Shown here: positions 8,107 to 16,305 of the stretch, piece after piece | Numbering within the stretch: position 1 is the first letter of the stretch | Layout of the letters: every line of letters begins with the position of its first letter | Source of the DNA: an uncultured Azospirillum sp. | GTDB lineage: Bacteria > Pseudomonadota > Alphaproteobacteria > RF32 > CAG-239 | NCBI GenBank assembly: GCA_902489795.1 | Contig: CABUBU010000023.1 | Location: forward strand, 1 to 27,961 | Direction of reading: 5' to 3' | Length of the DNA stretch: 27,961 nt | Translations under genes and position numbers: made by a program | Notes under the pieces: generated by a model | Seen by the model: the letters and a program-made list of their open reading frames with translations, nothing else | Databases searched by the model: none | Told to the model about the DNA's origin: nothing

Positions 8107-8775
8107 ATGAAAGTTTTTGTCACCGGCGGACATGGCGGAATAGGTTCCGCCGTCTGCGAAAAATTCGCCCGGGAAGGATACGAAGTCACCGCTCCCGGCA
8201 GCAAAGAACTGGACCTTTCCGATCTTGCCGCGGTAAAAAACTACTTTGCCGCGCGGGACGGCCGTTTCGACGCCGTCGTTCATTGCGCCGGCTACAATCC
8301 GCCGCTCTCAGTCGAAGATACCACGATCGAAGAGTTTGACCGCACCCAGAACATCAACCTGACCTCGCTGCTTGAAATCACCCGTGCGGTCGCCCCTTAC
8401 ATGAAAGAACAAAAACGCGGCCGCATCGTCGGCATCGCCTCGCTTTACGCCACCATCTCGCGGGAAAACCGGGTTTCCTACGCCTGTTCCAAACACGGGC
8501 TGGTCGGACTGATCAAGACCATGGCGCTTGAACTCGGACAATTCGGCGTCTTGTGCAACACGGTTTCCCCCGGCTACGTCGACACCGCCATGTTCCGCAG
8601 CCACAACGATGCCGGAAAAAGAGCCTTTCTCGCTTCCAAAGTACCGCTCAAACGACTGGCCGAACCGGCCGACATCGCCGAAGTGGTTTACTTTTTGTGC
8701 AGCGAAAACAACCGTTATCTGAACGGACAGGACATTATCGTCGACGGCGGCTTTATGGCCGGCAGCTTCCAATAG
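8107..8775 (+). CDS. Short-chain dehydrogenase/reductase (SDR)
   Basis: This is an NAD(P)-dependent oxidoreductase of the classical SDR fold, 222 residues. The nucleotide-binding glycine motif TGGHGGIG is at residues 6-13. CAGYNPP replaces the usual NNAG block near 60. The catalytic set is Ser112, Tyr125 and Lys129 in SYACSKHG, and SPGYVDTAM and YLNGQDIIVDGG close the fold. ATG 8107 is chosen because GGAG lies eight bases before it; an in-frame TTG at 8080 has no such site. Many SDRs of this shape are annotated as 3-oxoacyl-ACP reductases, but the substrate cannot be deduced and no pathway neighbours are present. It converges on the metal exporter gene with only 18 bases between stops. Confidence 0.9.
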   Translation: MKVFVTGGHGGIGSAVCEKFAREGYEVTAPGSKELDLSDLAAVKNYFAARDGRFDAVVHCAGYNPPLSVEDTTIEEFDRTQNINLTSLLEITRAVAPYMKEQKRGRIVGIASLYATISRENRVSYACSKHGLVGLIKTMALELGQFGVLCNTVSPGYVDTAMFRSHNDAGKRAFLASKVPLKRLAEPADIAEVVYFLCSENNRYLNGQDIIVDGGFMAGSFQ

Positions 8776-8793
8776 AAAAAATGCCCTTCACTT

Positions 8794-9654
8794 TCAGCCG
8801 AGAAAATCAATCAGACTTCCGGTCAGCACGCCGGCGGAATATAAAATTGCGGTCAGCAGCAGATTTTCCTTCAAGCGCGGATTGACCCGGTAAAGGACCA
8901 GCAGTCCCACTCCGGCACCGACGAGAACGCCTGCCGTCATTGCGCCGAAACCGATGGCTCCTTCCAGATAAAGCTGGGTAACGATCACCGAAGCCGAACA
9001 GTTAGGCACCAGCCCGATCAGCCCGGCCGCCGCCGGTCCCGCCAGCGGATGGGAAAGAAAACGGACAAAAGGCGCCGCCCCGATCATCGTCATCGCCAGA
9101 TTGAACAAAAAGCCGACAACCAGCACGAACAGGGTAATTTTTACCGAATGCCGGAGCGCCGACAGCCAGATGCCGCCGCCCTCGCCGCATTTGCAGTCTT
9201 CGTTGCGGCAAAGCGTTTCCACGTCAACGTTCCGCGGCCGCAAGAGCGCTGACCGGCGGACGAAAAAATCAAGCGCCAGGCCGAAGAAAAGGCCGGCCGC
9301 AACCTTGATCAGCAATATTTTCGCAATCAGCGGCGCCGGCGCCGCGTTGGAAATCAAAATCGGCAGCATTTCGTCGGAAGTGGAAAGATAAACTGCCATC
9401 AACGTGCCGGCGGAAATCACCCGCGCAGCATAAAAGTTGGAAGCCGCCGCCGCCAGCCCGCATTGAGGAAACAACCCGCACAGCGCGCCGATCAGGGGAC
9501 CCGCCCGGCCGGACCGGCGGATCAGGTTGACCGTTTTGTCCCCCGCCTTTTCTTCCAGATACTCCAGCGCCAGATAAGTCGCCAGCAGAAAAGGAAACAG
9601 TTTGAGCGACTCAATCAGGGCGTCCGCCGCCGTATGCCATAAAATTTCCGCCAT
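8794..9654 (-). CDS. Putative metal/arsenic exporter, 10-TM ArsP_2-like
   Basis: The 286-residue membrane protein resembles the putative heavy-metal exporter family often labelled arsenic efflux or manganese transporter (ArsP_2, DUF2899). It contains two similar halves, each with a Cys in a proline turn: GLFPQCGLAAAASN (Cys65) and GLVPNCSASVIVTQ in the second half, each followed by a Gly-rich helix. A cytoplasmic loop between halves is Cys-rich (LCRNEDCKCGEGG). The motif STSDEMLPIL is in the first half. Those Cys residues fit a thiophilic ligand, but transport specificity is unproven. The ATG lies 14 bases after the serine dehydratase stop on the same strand, so the two are probably co-transcribed. 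The ribosome site is weak, which fits coupled translation. Confidence 0.7.
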   Translation of the reverse strand: MAEILWHTAADALIESLKLFPFLLATYLALEYLEEKAGDKTVNLIRRSGRAGPLIGALCGLFPQCGLAAAASNFYAARVISAGTLMAVYLSTSDEMLPILISNAAPAPLIAKILLIKVAAGLFFGLALDFFVRRSALLRPRNVDVETLCRNEDCKCGEGGGIWLSALRHSVKITLFVLVVGFLFNLAMTMIGAAPFVRFLSHPLAGPAAAGLIGLVPNCSASVIVTQLYLEGAIGFGAMTAGVLVGAGVGLLVLYRVNPRLKENLLLTAILYSAGVLTGSLIDFLG

Positions 9655-9668
9655 TGTTCCGTCACCGT

Positions 9669-11051
9669 CTAACAGGTCAGGACATTGACCGCCAGCCCGG
9701 CCAGCGACGTTTCCTTGTAATTGGTGCTCAAATTCAGGCCGGTTTCATACATGGTTTTGATAATGCTGTCCAGACTTACCATATGCCGCCCCGTTCCCCG
9801 CATGGCCAGCCGCGAAGCGTTGATCGCCTTGATGGCCGCCATTGCGTTGCGCTCAATGCAGGGGATCTGCACCAGTCCCTTAACCGGATCGCAGGTCAGT
9901 CCGAGGTTGTGTTCCATGGCGATTTCGGCCGCGTTTTCAATCTGGCTCAGACTGCCGCCAAGCACGGCCGTCAGCCCCGCCGCCGCCATTGAACAAGCCA
10001 CCCCGACTTCCCCCTGGCAACCGACTTCGGCGCCGGAAATCGAAGCGTTGGTACGGTAAAGGCTGCATATGGCAGAAGCCGTCGCCATGAAGATAATGTC
10101 CGCCTTTTCCCGTTCATAGGGCGACTTTGACAGGGCAAAACGCTGATAATAGCGCATCACCGCCGGCACGATCCCCGCCGAACCCATCGTCGGCGCGGTC
10201 ACAATCTTGCCGCCGGCGGCGTTTTCTTCCGACACCGCAAACGCCCACAAGTTGACCCAGTCGACAATCATCAGCGGATCAACGTCGTTTTCAAAAAACT
10301 TTTCCTCCAGCCGACGGTACATTTCCGGTGCCCGCCGAGCCAACCCCAGTCCCCCCGGCAGCACGCCTTCGGCATGAATGCCGCGGGTAACCGCATCCTG
10401 CATAATCCGCACCAGCTCAATAATGCCGGCTTTCACCTCTTTTGCGTCGCGCAAGGATTCCTCATTTTGCAGCACCAGATCGGCAATCGTCAGATTGTGG
10501 CTTTTGCACAATTCAACCATTTCTTTGCAACTGTCAAACTGAAACGGCACTTTGTACGGATCACGCCCGATTCGTCCTGCCATTTCGTCCCGACGGGCAA
10601 CAGTACCGCCGCCGACGGAAAAATAAACCTCTTCCAGCAAAAGCTTTCCCTTGTCGTCAAAGGCGCTGAACTTCATGCCGTTGGAATGTTCGGGCAAAAA
10701 GGTCTTTTTGTTGAGAACGATGTCTTTCTCCATGTCGAAAGGAATTGTTTTTTCTCCGCCGAGCGTCAGTTCTTCGTTTTCATTTACCCGGCCGATGTAA
10801 TCGGTCTCCGGATCCACCTCTTCCGCCTTCAATCCGAGCAGGCCGTAAACCACCGCGTTCAGGGTGCCGTGGCCGCGGCCGGTCAGCGCCAGCGAACCGT
10901 AAAGTTCGGTTTTGACCGATGCCGTCTGCACCAAAAGACCCTGCTCCCGCAGATTTCCGACATAACGGCAGGCGGCTTTCATCGGCCCCACCGTATGCGA
11001 ACTGGAAGGCCCTATTCCGACGGCAAAAATTTCAAAAAGACTGTAGTACAT
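9669..11051 (-). CDS. sdaA: L-serine ammonia-lyase, iron-sulfur type, single chain
   Basis: The enzyme converts L-serine to pyruvate and ammonia in the cytoplasm using a [4Fe-4S] cluster. The 460-residue chain fuses the beta domain (GIGPSSSHTVGP at residues 12-23, LTGRGHGTL at 56-64) and the catalytic alpha domain (APTMGSAGIVPA, GAEVGCQGEVG, CDPVKGLVQIPCIERN). The expected cluster ligands are Cys345, Cys387 and Cys398. The protein ends in Cys460. In the Legionella-type enzymes a C-terminal Cys inserts into the active site as fourth ligand, and this terminus fits that type. CCGGAGAG gives a good ribosome site. Oxygen sensitivity of the family suits a low-oxygen lifestyle. Confidence 0.96.
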   Translation of the reverse strand: MYYSLFEIFAVGIGPSSSHTVGPMKAACRYVGNLREQGLLVQTASVKTELYGSLALTGRGHGTLNAVVYGLLGLKAEEVDPETDYIGRVNENEELTLGGEKTIPFDMEKDIVLNKKTFLPEHSNGMKFSAFDDKGKLLLEEVYFSVGGGTVARRDEMAGRIGRDPYKVPFQFDSCKEMVELCKSHNLTIADLVLQNEESLRDAKEVKAGIIELVRIMQDAVTRGIHAEGVLPGGLGLARRAPEMYRRLEEKFFENDVDPLMIVDWVNLWAFAVSEENAAGGKIVTAPTMGSAGIVPAVMRYYQRFALSKSPYEREKADIIFMATASAICSLYRTNASISGAEVGCQGEVGVACSMAAAGLTAVLGGSLSQIENAAEIAMEHNLGLTCDPVKGLVQIPCIERNAMAAIKAINASRLAMRGTGRHMVSLDSIIKTMYETGLNLSTNYKETSLAGLAVNVLTC

Positions 11052-11093
11052 AATTCTCTCCGGTTGCTTTTGTCACAAATTTGTATACGCCGG

Positions 11094-11121
11094 ATATTAG
11101 CGGCTAATTTCGAGAATGCAA
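11094..11121 (-). promoter_or_regulatory. Promoter for sdaA
   Basis: On the minus strand TTGCAT (11116-11121), a 16-base spacer and TAATAT (11094-11099) give a start near 11087 and a leader of about 36 bases before the sdaA ATG. Confidence 0.5.
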
Positions 11122-11159
11122 CGAAGAAAAAAATTTATTTTTTTCCGGTGACAAAATCT

Positions 11160-11187
11160 TTGCTTTTCTGCCGTTTTTTGTTATAAA
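11160..11187 (+). promoter_or_regulatory. Promoter for the DNA methyltransferase
   Basis: TTGCTT (11160-11165), a 16-base spacer and TATAAA (11182-11187) lie 23 bases before the ATG at 11211. AAGGA (11200-11204) is the ribosome site. Confidence 0.55.
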
Positions 11188-11210
11188 AAGACAATATTTA
11201 AGGAAAGAAC

Positions 11211-12149
11211 ATGCAAAGCAAAGCCAAATCCCCCCGCAACAAGACGCTGAGCCTAAGCCCTTCGGAAGCCAAAAAATATCTCGGCCGCTGCCTTTTTGCC
11301 GACCGCCCGCTGCCGCTGCGGCCGGCCGACCGCACCATTGTCGGCGATTCGTTTGCGGTGATGGAACGGCTGCCGAAAAATTTCGTCGACCTGGCGATCG
11401 TCGATCCGCCTTACAACCTCACCAAAGACTACCACGGACGCCGTTTTACCGAAACCGGCGATGACGAATATGCCGCCTATACCGAAAGCTGGATCGAAAA
11501 GCTGCAACCGCTGCTCAAACCGGACGCTTCCCTTTACGTCTGCTGCGACTGGAAATCAAGTCTTGTCATCGGTTCGGTCCTGAAAAAACGCTTCCGCCTG
11601 CAAAACCGCATTACCTGGCAGCGGGAAAAGGGGCGCGGCGCTTTGCGCAACTGGAAAAACGGCATGGAAGACATCTGGTTTGCCACCTGTTCCGACCATT
11701 ACACCTTCAATCTTGAAGCCGTCAAAATCCGCAAAAAAGTATTGGCGCCGTACAAACTCGACGGACAGCCCAAAGACTGGGAAGCGACCGCAGACGGCAA
11801 TTTCCGCAACACCTGTCCCTCAAACTTCTGGGACGACGTTTCGATTCCCTACTGGTCCATGCCCGAAAACACCAGCCACCCGACCCAAAAGCCGGAAAAA
11901 CTGCTGGCTAAGCTGATTTTGGCAAGTTCCGACCCCGGCGACATGGTGTTTGATCCGTTCCTCGGTTCCGGCAGCACTTCCGTTACCGCCAAAAAACTCG
12001 GCCGCCGCTATCTCGGCATCGAACAAAACCCGGAATACTGCGCCTGGGCGGAAAAACGGCTGGAGAGGGCGGAAAACGCCCCTTCGATCCAGGGTTACGC
12101 CGACGGCGTTTTCTGGGAAAGAAACGCGCGGATCAAAAAGGACGGCTAG
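11211..12149 (+). CDS. Site-specific DNA methyltransferase, beta-class N6-adenine/N4-cytosine
   Basis: The enzyme transfers methyl from SAM to an exocyclic amino group of adenine or cytosine in a short DNA target. Domain order is that of the beta class: catalytic motif IV DPPYNL at residues 65-70 first, target-recognition region in the middle (about 130-220), then SHPTQKPEKLL and the SAM motif FDPFLGSGST (247-256) near the C-terminus. The 312-residue length is normal. No restriction endonuclease gene is adjacent, so this is probably an orphan methyltransferase with an epigenetic or protective role. The recognition sequence cannot be inferred. DPPY favours adenine. Its TAG overlaps the TAG of the convergent sirtuin gene in a shared CTAG. 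Confidence 0.9.
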   Translation: MQSKAKSPRNKTLSLSPSEAKKYLGRCLFADRPLPLRPADRTIVGDSFAVMERLPKNFVDLAIVDPPYNLTKDYHGRRFTETGDDEYAAYTESWIEKLQPLLKPDASLYVCCDWKSSLVIGSVLKKRFRLQNRITWQREKGRGALRNWKNGMEDIWFATCSDHYTFNLEAVKIRKKVLAPYKLDGQPKDWEATADGNFRNTCPSNFWDDVSIPYWSMPENTSHPTQKPEKLLAKLILASSDPGDMVFDPFLGSGSTSVTAKKLGRRYLGIEQNPEYCAWAEKRLERAENAPSIQGYADGVFWERNARIKKDG

Positions 12150-12850
12150 TTTTCCGCCAGCAGTTCGTCAACAAAAACCGGCAGCGTTTCCCCCGCCCGG
12201 CCGACAATATGGCGGTCAAAATCATAATTGTTGACGGTCGTGCGCAAATTCAGTTCCACCGTATCGGCACCGTGATATTTGGCAATCCGGGCAAAAGTGT
12301 TGGCCGGATAAACCGCGCCGGAAGTGCCCACGGCAATCAGCAGCCGGCACTTGTCGAGCAAAGCGTCCACTTCGTTCATCCGAAGCAGGTTTTCGCCGAA
12401 GAAGACGATGTTCGGCTTCATCATCGCCGGCACCCCGCAGCCGGGGCAGACGGTTTCCGTCATCACTTCGCCCCAGGTCGTAATCACCCGGCCACAGTTC
12501 ATGCACACCGCCTGGTCAACCTGTCCATGAATGTGATAAACGTTACGGTTGCCGGCCTTTTCGTGCAGCAGGTCCACATTTTGCGTCACCACGCTGACGG
12601 TTCCGTTCTTATATTCGTTTTGCAGACGGGTAATCGCCAGATGAGCCGGGTTCGGCTCCGCCTTTTGCAAATCGGTTTTCAAATTGTTGTAAAAGTCGTG
12701 CACCGCTTCCGGATTGCGCCGATAGGCCTCGATCGTCGCCACGTCCTCGATCCGGTGGTTGTTCCACAGTCCGTCGCTGTCGCGAAAAGTCGGAATCCCC
12801 GATTCGGCCGAAATTCCGGCACCGCTCAAAATGATAATGTCTCCGTACAT
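12146..12850 (-). CDS. cobB: NAD-dependent protein deacylase, sirtuin (CobB-like)
   Basis: This sirtuin removes acyl groups from protein lysines, consuming NAD. The 234-residue protein has GAGISAESGIPTFR (10-23) for NAD binding, TQNVDLLHEKAG (89-100), catalytic His108 in HIHG, and a zinc ribbon from Cys116, Cys119, Cys135 and Cys138. VGTSGAVYPA follows. The reading frame extends 71 codons upstream of the ATG at 12850, but that extension is Arg-rich and unlike sirtuins. GAGAGGAAA directly precedes 12850, so that start is used. In the position of the Tyr-x-x-Arg pair that gives CobB/Sirt5 preference for succinyl-lysine, it reads Tyr54-Asn-Asn-Leu57, so the Arg is missing. Confidence 0.93.
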   Translation of the reverse strand: MYGDIIILSGAGISAESGIPTFRDSDGLWNNHRIEDVATIEAYRRNPEAVHDFYNNLKTDLQKAEPNPAHLAITRLQNEYKNGTVSVVTQNVDLLHEKAGNRNVYHIHGQVDQAVCMNCGRVITTWGEVMTETVCPGCGVPAMMKPNIVFFGENLLRMNEVDALLDKCRLLIAVGTSGAVYPANTFARIAKYHGADTVELNLRTTVNNYDFDRHIVGRAGETLPVFVDELLAEN

Positions 12851-13004
12851 TTTCCTCTCTCTTTCCGGTATAACCTTCCGCCTGTTCACACAGGCTGCAT
12901 TCCCCCGTTCCGAACCATGTCCGCCCCGCTCCGAAGCTTCGCAGGCCTCACGGCCGGGCCGGTGTGTCCATATCTGCCTGCCGGCGCAGACGTTTGAAGC
13001 ACAA

Positions 13005-13039
13005 AAAATCAGTGTCCCCGCTATTGGGACACTGATTTT
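13005..13039 (-). terminator. Intrinsic terminator of kdsB
   Basis: A perfect 14-bp stem (13005-13018 with 13026-13039) and a 7-base loop lie about 20 bases beyond the kdsB stop. The minus-strand 3' arm ends in a T tract (13003-13008). Confidence 0.88.
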
Positions 13040-13059
13040 GCCGCTTGTCAAACGAATTG

Positions 13060-13830
13060 TCACTTAATCCATTTGCGCGCTTCTTCCAGATCCTCTTCGG
13101 TATCGATATCGGCCGGCGCGTTCTTGTCAAGCGTCAGTTCCGAAACCAGTTTGGCGCGGATATACATGCCGTCTTCAAGCGCGCGCAGCTGCTCCAGACC
13201 TTCTCTTCCCTCCAGCACGCCGACCGGCAGGTCGACAAACCTTTTCAGCGATTCCGCCCGGTAAACATAAATGCCGATATGATGATAAAAATCCTGATTT
13301 TTGCAGCTTTCCGGATTGCGGATAAACGGAACTTCCGCCCGCGAGAAATACAGGCAGCGGCCTTCGTCCTCGCCTTCGTGCAGACCCATCACGATTTTGA
13401 CATTGCTCGGCACCTTGACGTCGCCGGCTTTGTCAAACAGCATGCCGACGGTGGCAATATCGCAGCCGGTACGCTCGATCATCGCGATCAGTTCGTTATT
13501 AACGGCCGGGTTGACGTTGACCGCATCGCCCTGAAAGTTGACCACGATGTCATATTTTCCTTCGGGGTCAATTTCTTTTAACGCTGCGGCAATTCTGTCG
13601 GTGCCGGAAGGCAGCGCGGGATCGGTCAGAACGGCTTTCGCGCCGAATTTTTCACAGGCTTCGACAATCACCCGGTCGCCGGCAGCGACAAAAACATCGC
13701 CGGGCACCGTCTTTTTAACGTTTTCATACACCCTTTGCAGCAGGCTTTTGCCGTTGATGTCCAAAAGCGGTTTGTTGGGAAGGCGGGTTGCCGCCATCCG
13801 CACGGGAATCATGGTTACGATGTTGGTCAT
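13060..13830 (-). CDS. kdsB: 3-deoxy-manno-octulosonate cytidylyltransferase
   Basis: KdsB activates Kdo with CTP to CMP-Kdo, the donor for the lipopolysaccharide inner core, so its presence implies a Gram-negative outer membrane. The 256-residue protein has the nucleotide-binding start MIPVRMAATRLPNKPL (7-22), PSGTDRIAAAL (about 74-84), VVNFQGDAVNVNP (the QGD metal/nucleotide site; the following residue is Ala where Glu is common), SRAEVPFIR and HHIGIYVYR near the middle, and LDVD-like APADIDTEEDLEEA at the end. A weak AGAGAAAG site precedes the ATG. It is divergent from queA, with separate promoters between them. Confidence 0.95.
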   Translation of the reverse strand: MTNIVTMIPVRMAATRLPNKPLLDINGKSLLQRVYENVKKTVPGDVFVAAGDRVIVEACEKFGAKAVLTDPALPSGTDRIAAALKEIDPEGKYDIVVNFQGDAVNVNPAVNNELIAMIERTGCDIATVGMLFDKAGDVKVPSNVKIVMGLHEGEDEGRCLYFSRAEVPFIRNPESCKNQDFYHHIGIYVYRAESLKRFVDLPVGVLEGREGLEQLRALEDGMYIRAKLVSELTLDKNAPADIDTEEDLEEARKWIK

Positions 13831-13864
13831 TTTTCTTTCTCTGTAGCAGTTAAATCTTGAACAA

Positions 13865-13892
13865 ATAATAAACTTTTTCCCCTTCTTGTCAA
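13865..13892 (-). promoter_or_regulatory. Promoter for kdsB
   Basis: On the minus strand a perfect TTGACA (13887-13892), a 16-base spacer and TATTAT (13865-13870) lie upstream of the kdsB ATG at 13830. Confidence 0.7.
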
Positions 13893-13945
13893 CGCTGGCC
13901 GGCGATGTTATCCGTCATTTTTTTCGCTTTTTCGCCGTTAACCGC

Positions 13946-13974
13946 TTGCAAATAAACGCCGCCTGTAATATAAC
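13946..13974 (+). promoter_or_regulatory. Promoter for queA
   Basis: TTGCAA (13946-13951), a 17-base spacer and TATAAC (13969-13974) lie 24 bases before the queA ATG. Confidence 0.6.
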
Positions 13975-13997
13975 GGGCGCAAAAAGGACAACCAACG

Positions 13998-15083
13998 ATG
14001 AAAGTAGACATTTTTGACTTTGAACTCGACCGCAGCCTGATTGCCAAACAGCCGGCCAGCCCGCGCGATACGTCGCGCCTGCTCGATTTGAGCGAGGAAG
14101 ATAAAATCACCGACCGCCGTTTTTACGACCTGCCGGACATTCTTCGCAAAGGCGACGTGCTGGTTTTCAACGACACCAAGGTTATTCCCGCTCGCCTTTA
14201 CGGCGCCCGCGGCGATGCCAGAGTGGAAGTGACGCTCTACCGGCCGGTTGACGGCATCCGCTGGTGGTCGTTCGTCAAAAACGCCAAACGCCTGCACCCG
14301 GGCGACACCGTCCGCTTTTACACCGACGACATTACTCCGGAAGAAAGCGGCTTTACCGCCTCCGTCATTGAGAAAAAGGAAGACGACGGCGTTCTGATCG
14401 CCTTTGACTGCCCGCCCGAACAGCTGGCCTCCGATCTGCAAAAATACGGACTGATGCCGCTGCCGCCCTACATCAAACGCGACAAACCGGCACAAGGAGG
14501 AATCTGGGACAAATACAACGACAGGGAAAACTACCAGACCATTTATGCCCGTTTTGAAGGCGCCGTTGCCGCGCCTACCGCCGGTCTGCATTTTACCGAC
14601 CGCGTGTTCCGGGCACTGGAAGAAAAAGGGGTGGAAAAAGTGTTTGTTACCCTCCATGTCGGCGCCGGCACCTTCCTGCCGGTCAAAACCGCCGACACCA
14701 AAGACCATAAAATGCACACCGAATACTGCGAAATTTCGCCCGAAGCCTGTGATGCCGTAAACCGAGCCAAGGCCGAAGGAAGAAGAATCATCGCCGTCGG
14801 CACCACCTCCCTCCGGCTGCTGGAAACCGCGGCCGACGAACAGGGCGTACTGCATCCTTTTGCCGGCGACACCGGCATTTTCATCACGCCCGGATACAAG
14901 TTCCGCGCAATCGACATGCTCATCACCAACTTCCACCTGCCGAAGTCGACTTTGTTCATGCTGATCTGCGCGGTTGCCGGCACCGAAAGGATGAAAGCGG
15001 CCTACCGTCACGCGATTGAGCAACGTTACCGTTTTTATTCTTACGGCGACAGCTCGATTTTAAAATGCGTAAACAAAATTTAA
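13998..15083 (+). CDS. queA: S-adenosylmethionine:tRNA ribosyltransferase-isomerase
   Basis: QueA transfers and isomerises the ribosyl group of SAM onto preQ1 at tRNA position 34, giving epoxyqueuosine. The 361-residue protein carries family blocks from end to end: DFELDRSLIAKQPASPRDTSRLL near the N-terminus (the RD..RLL anchor), VLVFNDTKVIPARLYG, LPPYIKR, the hallmark GAVAAPTAGLHFT in the middle, THLHVG-like VTLHVGAGTFLPV, and LITNFHLPKSTLFMLICA near the end. AAGGACA about nine bases upstream supports ATG 13998. No tgt gene is next to it here. The GGDEF-type gene follows 43 bases later and may share the transcript. Confidence 0.97.
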   Translation: MKVDIFDFELDRSLIAKQPASPRDTSRLLDLSEEDKITDRRFYDLPDILRKGDVLVFNDTKVIPARLYGARGDARVEVTLYRPVDGIRWWSFVKNAKRLHPGDTVRFYTDDITPEESGFTASVIEKKEDDGVLIAFDCPPEQLASDLQKYGLMPLPPYIKRDKPAQGGIWDKYNDRENYQTIYARFEGAVAAPTAGLHFTDRVFRALEEKGVEKVFVTLHVGAGTFLPVKTADTKDHKMHTEYCEISPEACDAVNRAKAEGRRIIAVGTTSLRLLETAADEQGVLHPFAGDTGIFITPGYKFRAIDMLITNFHLPKSTLFMLICAVAGTERMKAAYRHAIEQRYRFYSYGDSSILKCVNKI

Positions 15084-15126
15084 ACGCTTGAGTGTTAAAA
15101 TTTCTCCGCATTGAGGAGAAAACAAA

Positions 15127-16305
15127 GTGTGGAAAAAATACGCCGGATATTTGAAACAGATTCTGCCGCTGATGAAAAATTCGCTGCTACCGGTTATGCT
15201 GCTGGGCACGGCGCTCGGAGCCTATTTCATGCTGGCGCCGTTCGGCGAAGAGGCGCTGCGTTTTCTTCACCTCGGTTTTTTCCTGTCCTGCGCGGCTTCG
15301 GCGGGCATTCTGATTTATTTCAACCGCAACCGGCCGCTGTTTTTCGTCCTCGTTCTGCTGATTGCCTACTGCCTGATAAACTACCTCAAATTTGCCCACG
15401 GCATTATCTATAACCTGACCGCGGACTATTACAACCTCTGTTTTCTCACCGCAGTCTGTTTCCTGTTTTTCTATTTTCTGCCCAACCGGCCGCTGTTTTC
15501 CTTTGATACCGTCAATTTCCTCATCGTCGTCTTTGCCGCGCTTGCCCTCGGCGAGCAGCTCGGGCGTTATCGAATCGGCCTCGACTTCAGCGCCTTTTTC
15601 TGCAACGGCTGCGGCTTGCAGACTTTCGGCCTGGCGTTGTTCCTGTCTGTTCTTATCATTATGCTGGTTCATTCTTCGATCCGCGACGAAATACTTACCA
15701 CTTCGCTTTTTTTCGCCACTGTCAGCGTCATGCTCGGTTTTTACCTTTCCGACCGCCCTTCGCCGCTTGCCCTCTTCTTTTTCACCGCCGCGCTGACGGT
15801 TCTCTGCGGCATTATCCACTCGCTTCTCTATGCCGCGCGCAAAGACGTCGTCACCGGGCTTGACAACGGCAACTCCTTCATCCGCGCACAGGCTTCGCTG
15901 CCCTTAAAATACGGCCTGGGCATCGTCTGTATCGACGACTACAAGCACCTGGCTCAGATTTTCAAAAAGTCCGGGATCGACGAAATCGTCGTCATGATCG
16001 CAAAAAAGATCTGCGAACTGGAACCCGATGCCCATGTTTACCGCTGCGGCGCCGACGAATTCATCGTCATCTTCCCGGCGGCAGAAAAAGGCGCATCGTT
16101 TGCCCGCATCGACAACATCCGCCGCACCGTCGCCGCTTCCGAATTTCTTTTAAGCGGCCGCAAGAAGGCGCTGAAACTGACCGTTTCCTGCAGCGTGGCC
16201 GACAAGAAACGCAGCGACGCCGACGTTTTCGAGGTCTTCATGCGCGCCCGCAAAATTTTGCAAAAGACCTACAAATTTACCCAGAACATCACTTCTCAGG
16301 CTTAA
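15127..16305 (+). CDS. Membrane protein with degenerate GGDEF domain
   Basis: The 392-residue protein has six to eight hydrophobic helices in residues 15-235 and a cytoplasmic GGDEF-like domain from about 236 to 385. GGDEF domains make cyclic-di-GMP. Recognisable pieces are DVVTGLDNGNSF (240-251, usually D.LTGL.NR..F) and RCGADEF (306-312) in place of R.GGDEF. In the region that normally reads D.D.FK..ND..GH..GD there is CIDDYKHLAQIFKKSG, which lacks the Asn that contacts GTP and the GH..GD element. No upstream RxxD inhibitory site is seen. It is therefore probably inactive as a cyclase and may be a receptor or scaffold. Start is GTG 15127 with GAGGAG (15113-15118) upstream. It overlaps convergent lgt by 17 bases. 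Confidence 0.83.
   Translation: MWKKYAGYLKQILPLMKNSLLPVMLLGTALGAYFMLAPFGEEALRFLHLGFFLSCAASAGILIYFNRNRPLFFVLVLLIAYCLINYLKFAHGIIYNLTADYYNLCFLTAVCFLFFYFLPNRPLFSFDTVNFLIVVFAALALGEQLGRYRIGLDFSAFFCNGCGLQTFGLALFLSVLIIMLVHSSIRDEILTTSLFFATVSVMLGFYLSDRPSPLALFFFTAALTVLCGIIHSLLYAARKDVVTGLDNGNSFIRAQASLPLKYGLGIVCIDDYKHLAQIFKKSGIDEIVVMIAKKICELEPDAHVYRCGADEFIVIFPAAEKGASFARIDNIRRTVAASEFLLSGRKKALKLTVSCSVADKKRSDADVFEVFMRARKILQKTYKFTQNITSQA

Noticed and set aside
10374..11186. Plus-strand frame opposite sdaA; likewise 12209-12997 opposite cobB and 19934-20923 opposite the autotransporter
   Set aside because: Each is a shadow of a confidently identified gene on the other strand.
12851..13063. 71-residue N-terminal extension of the sirtuin
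   Set aside because: Does not resemble sirtuins, overlaps the kdsB terminator, and ATG 12850 has a strong ribosome site.
13938..15023. 361-codon open frame antisense to queA
   Set aside because: Lies fully opposite a clearly conserved queA; its sequence has no family features and arises from the biased codon use of queA.
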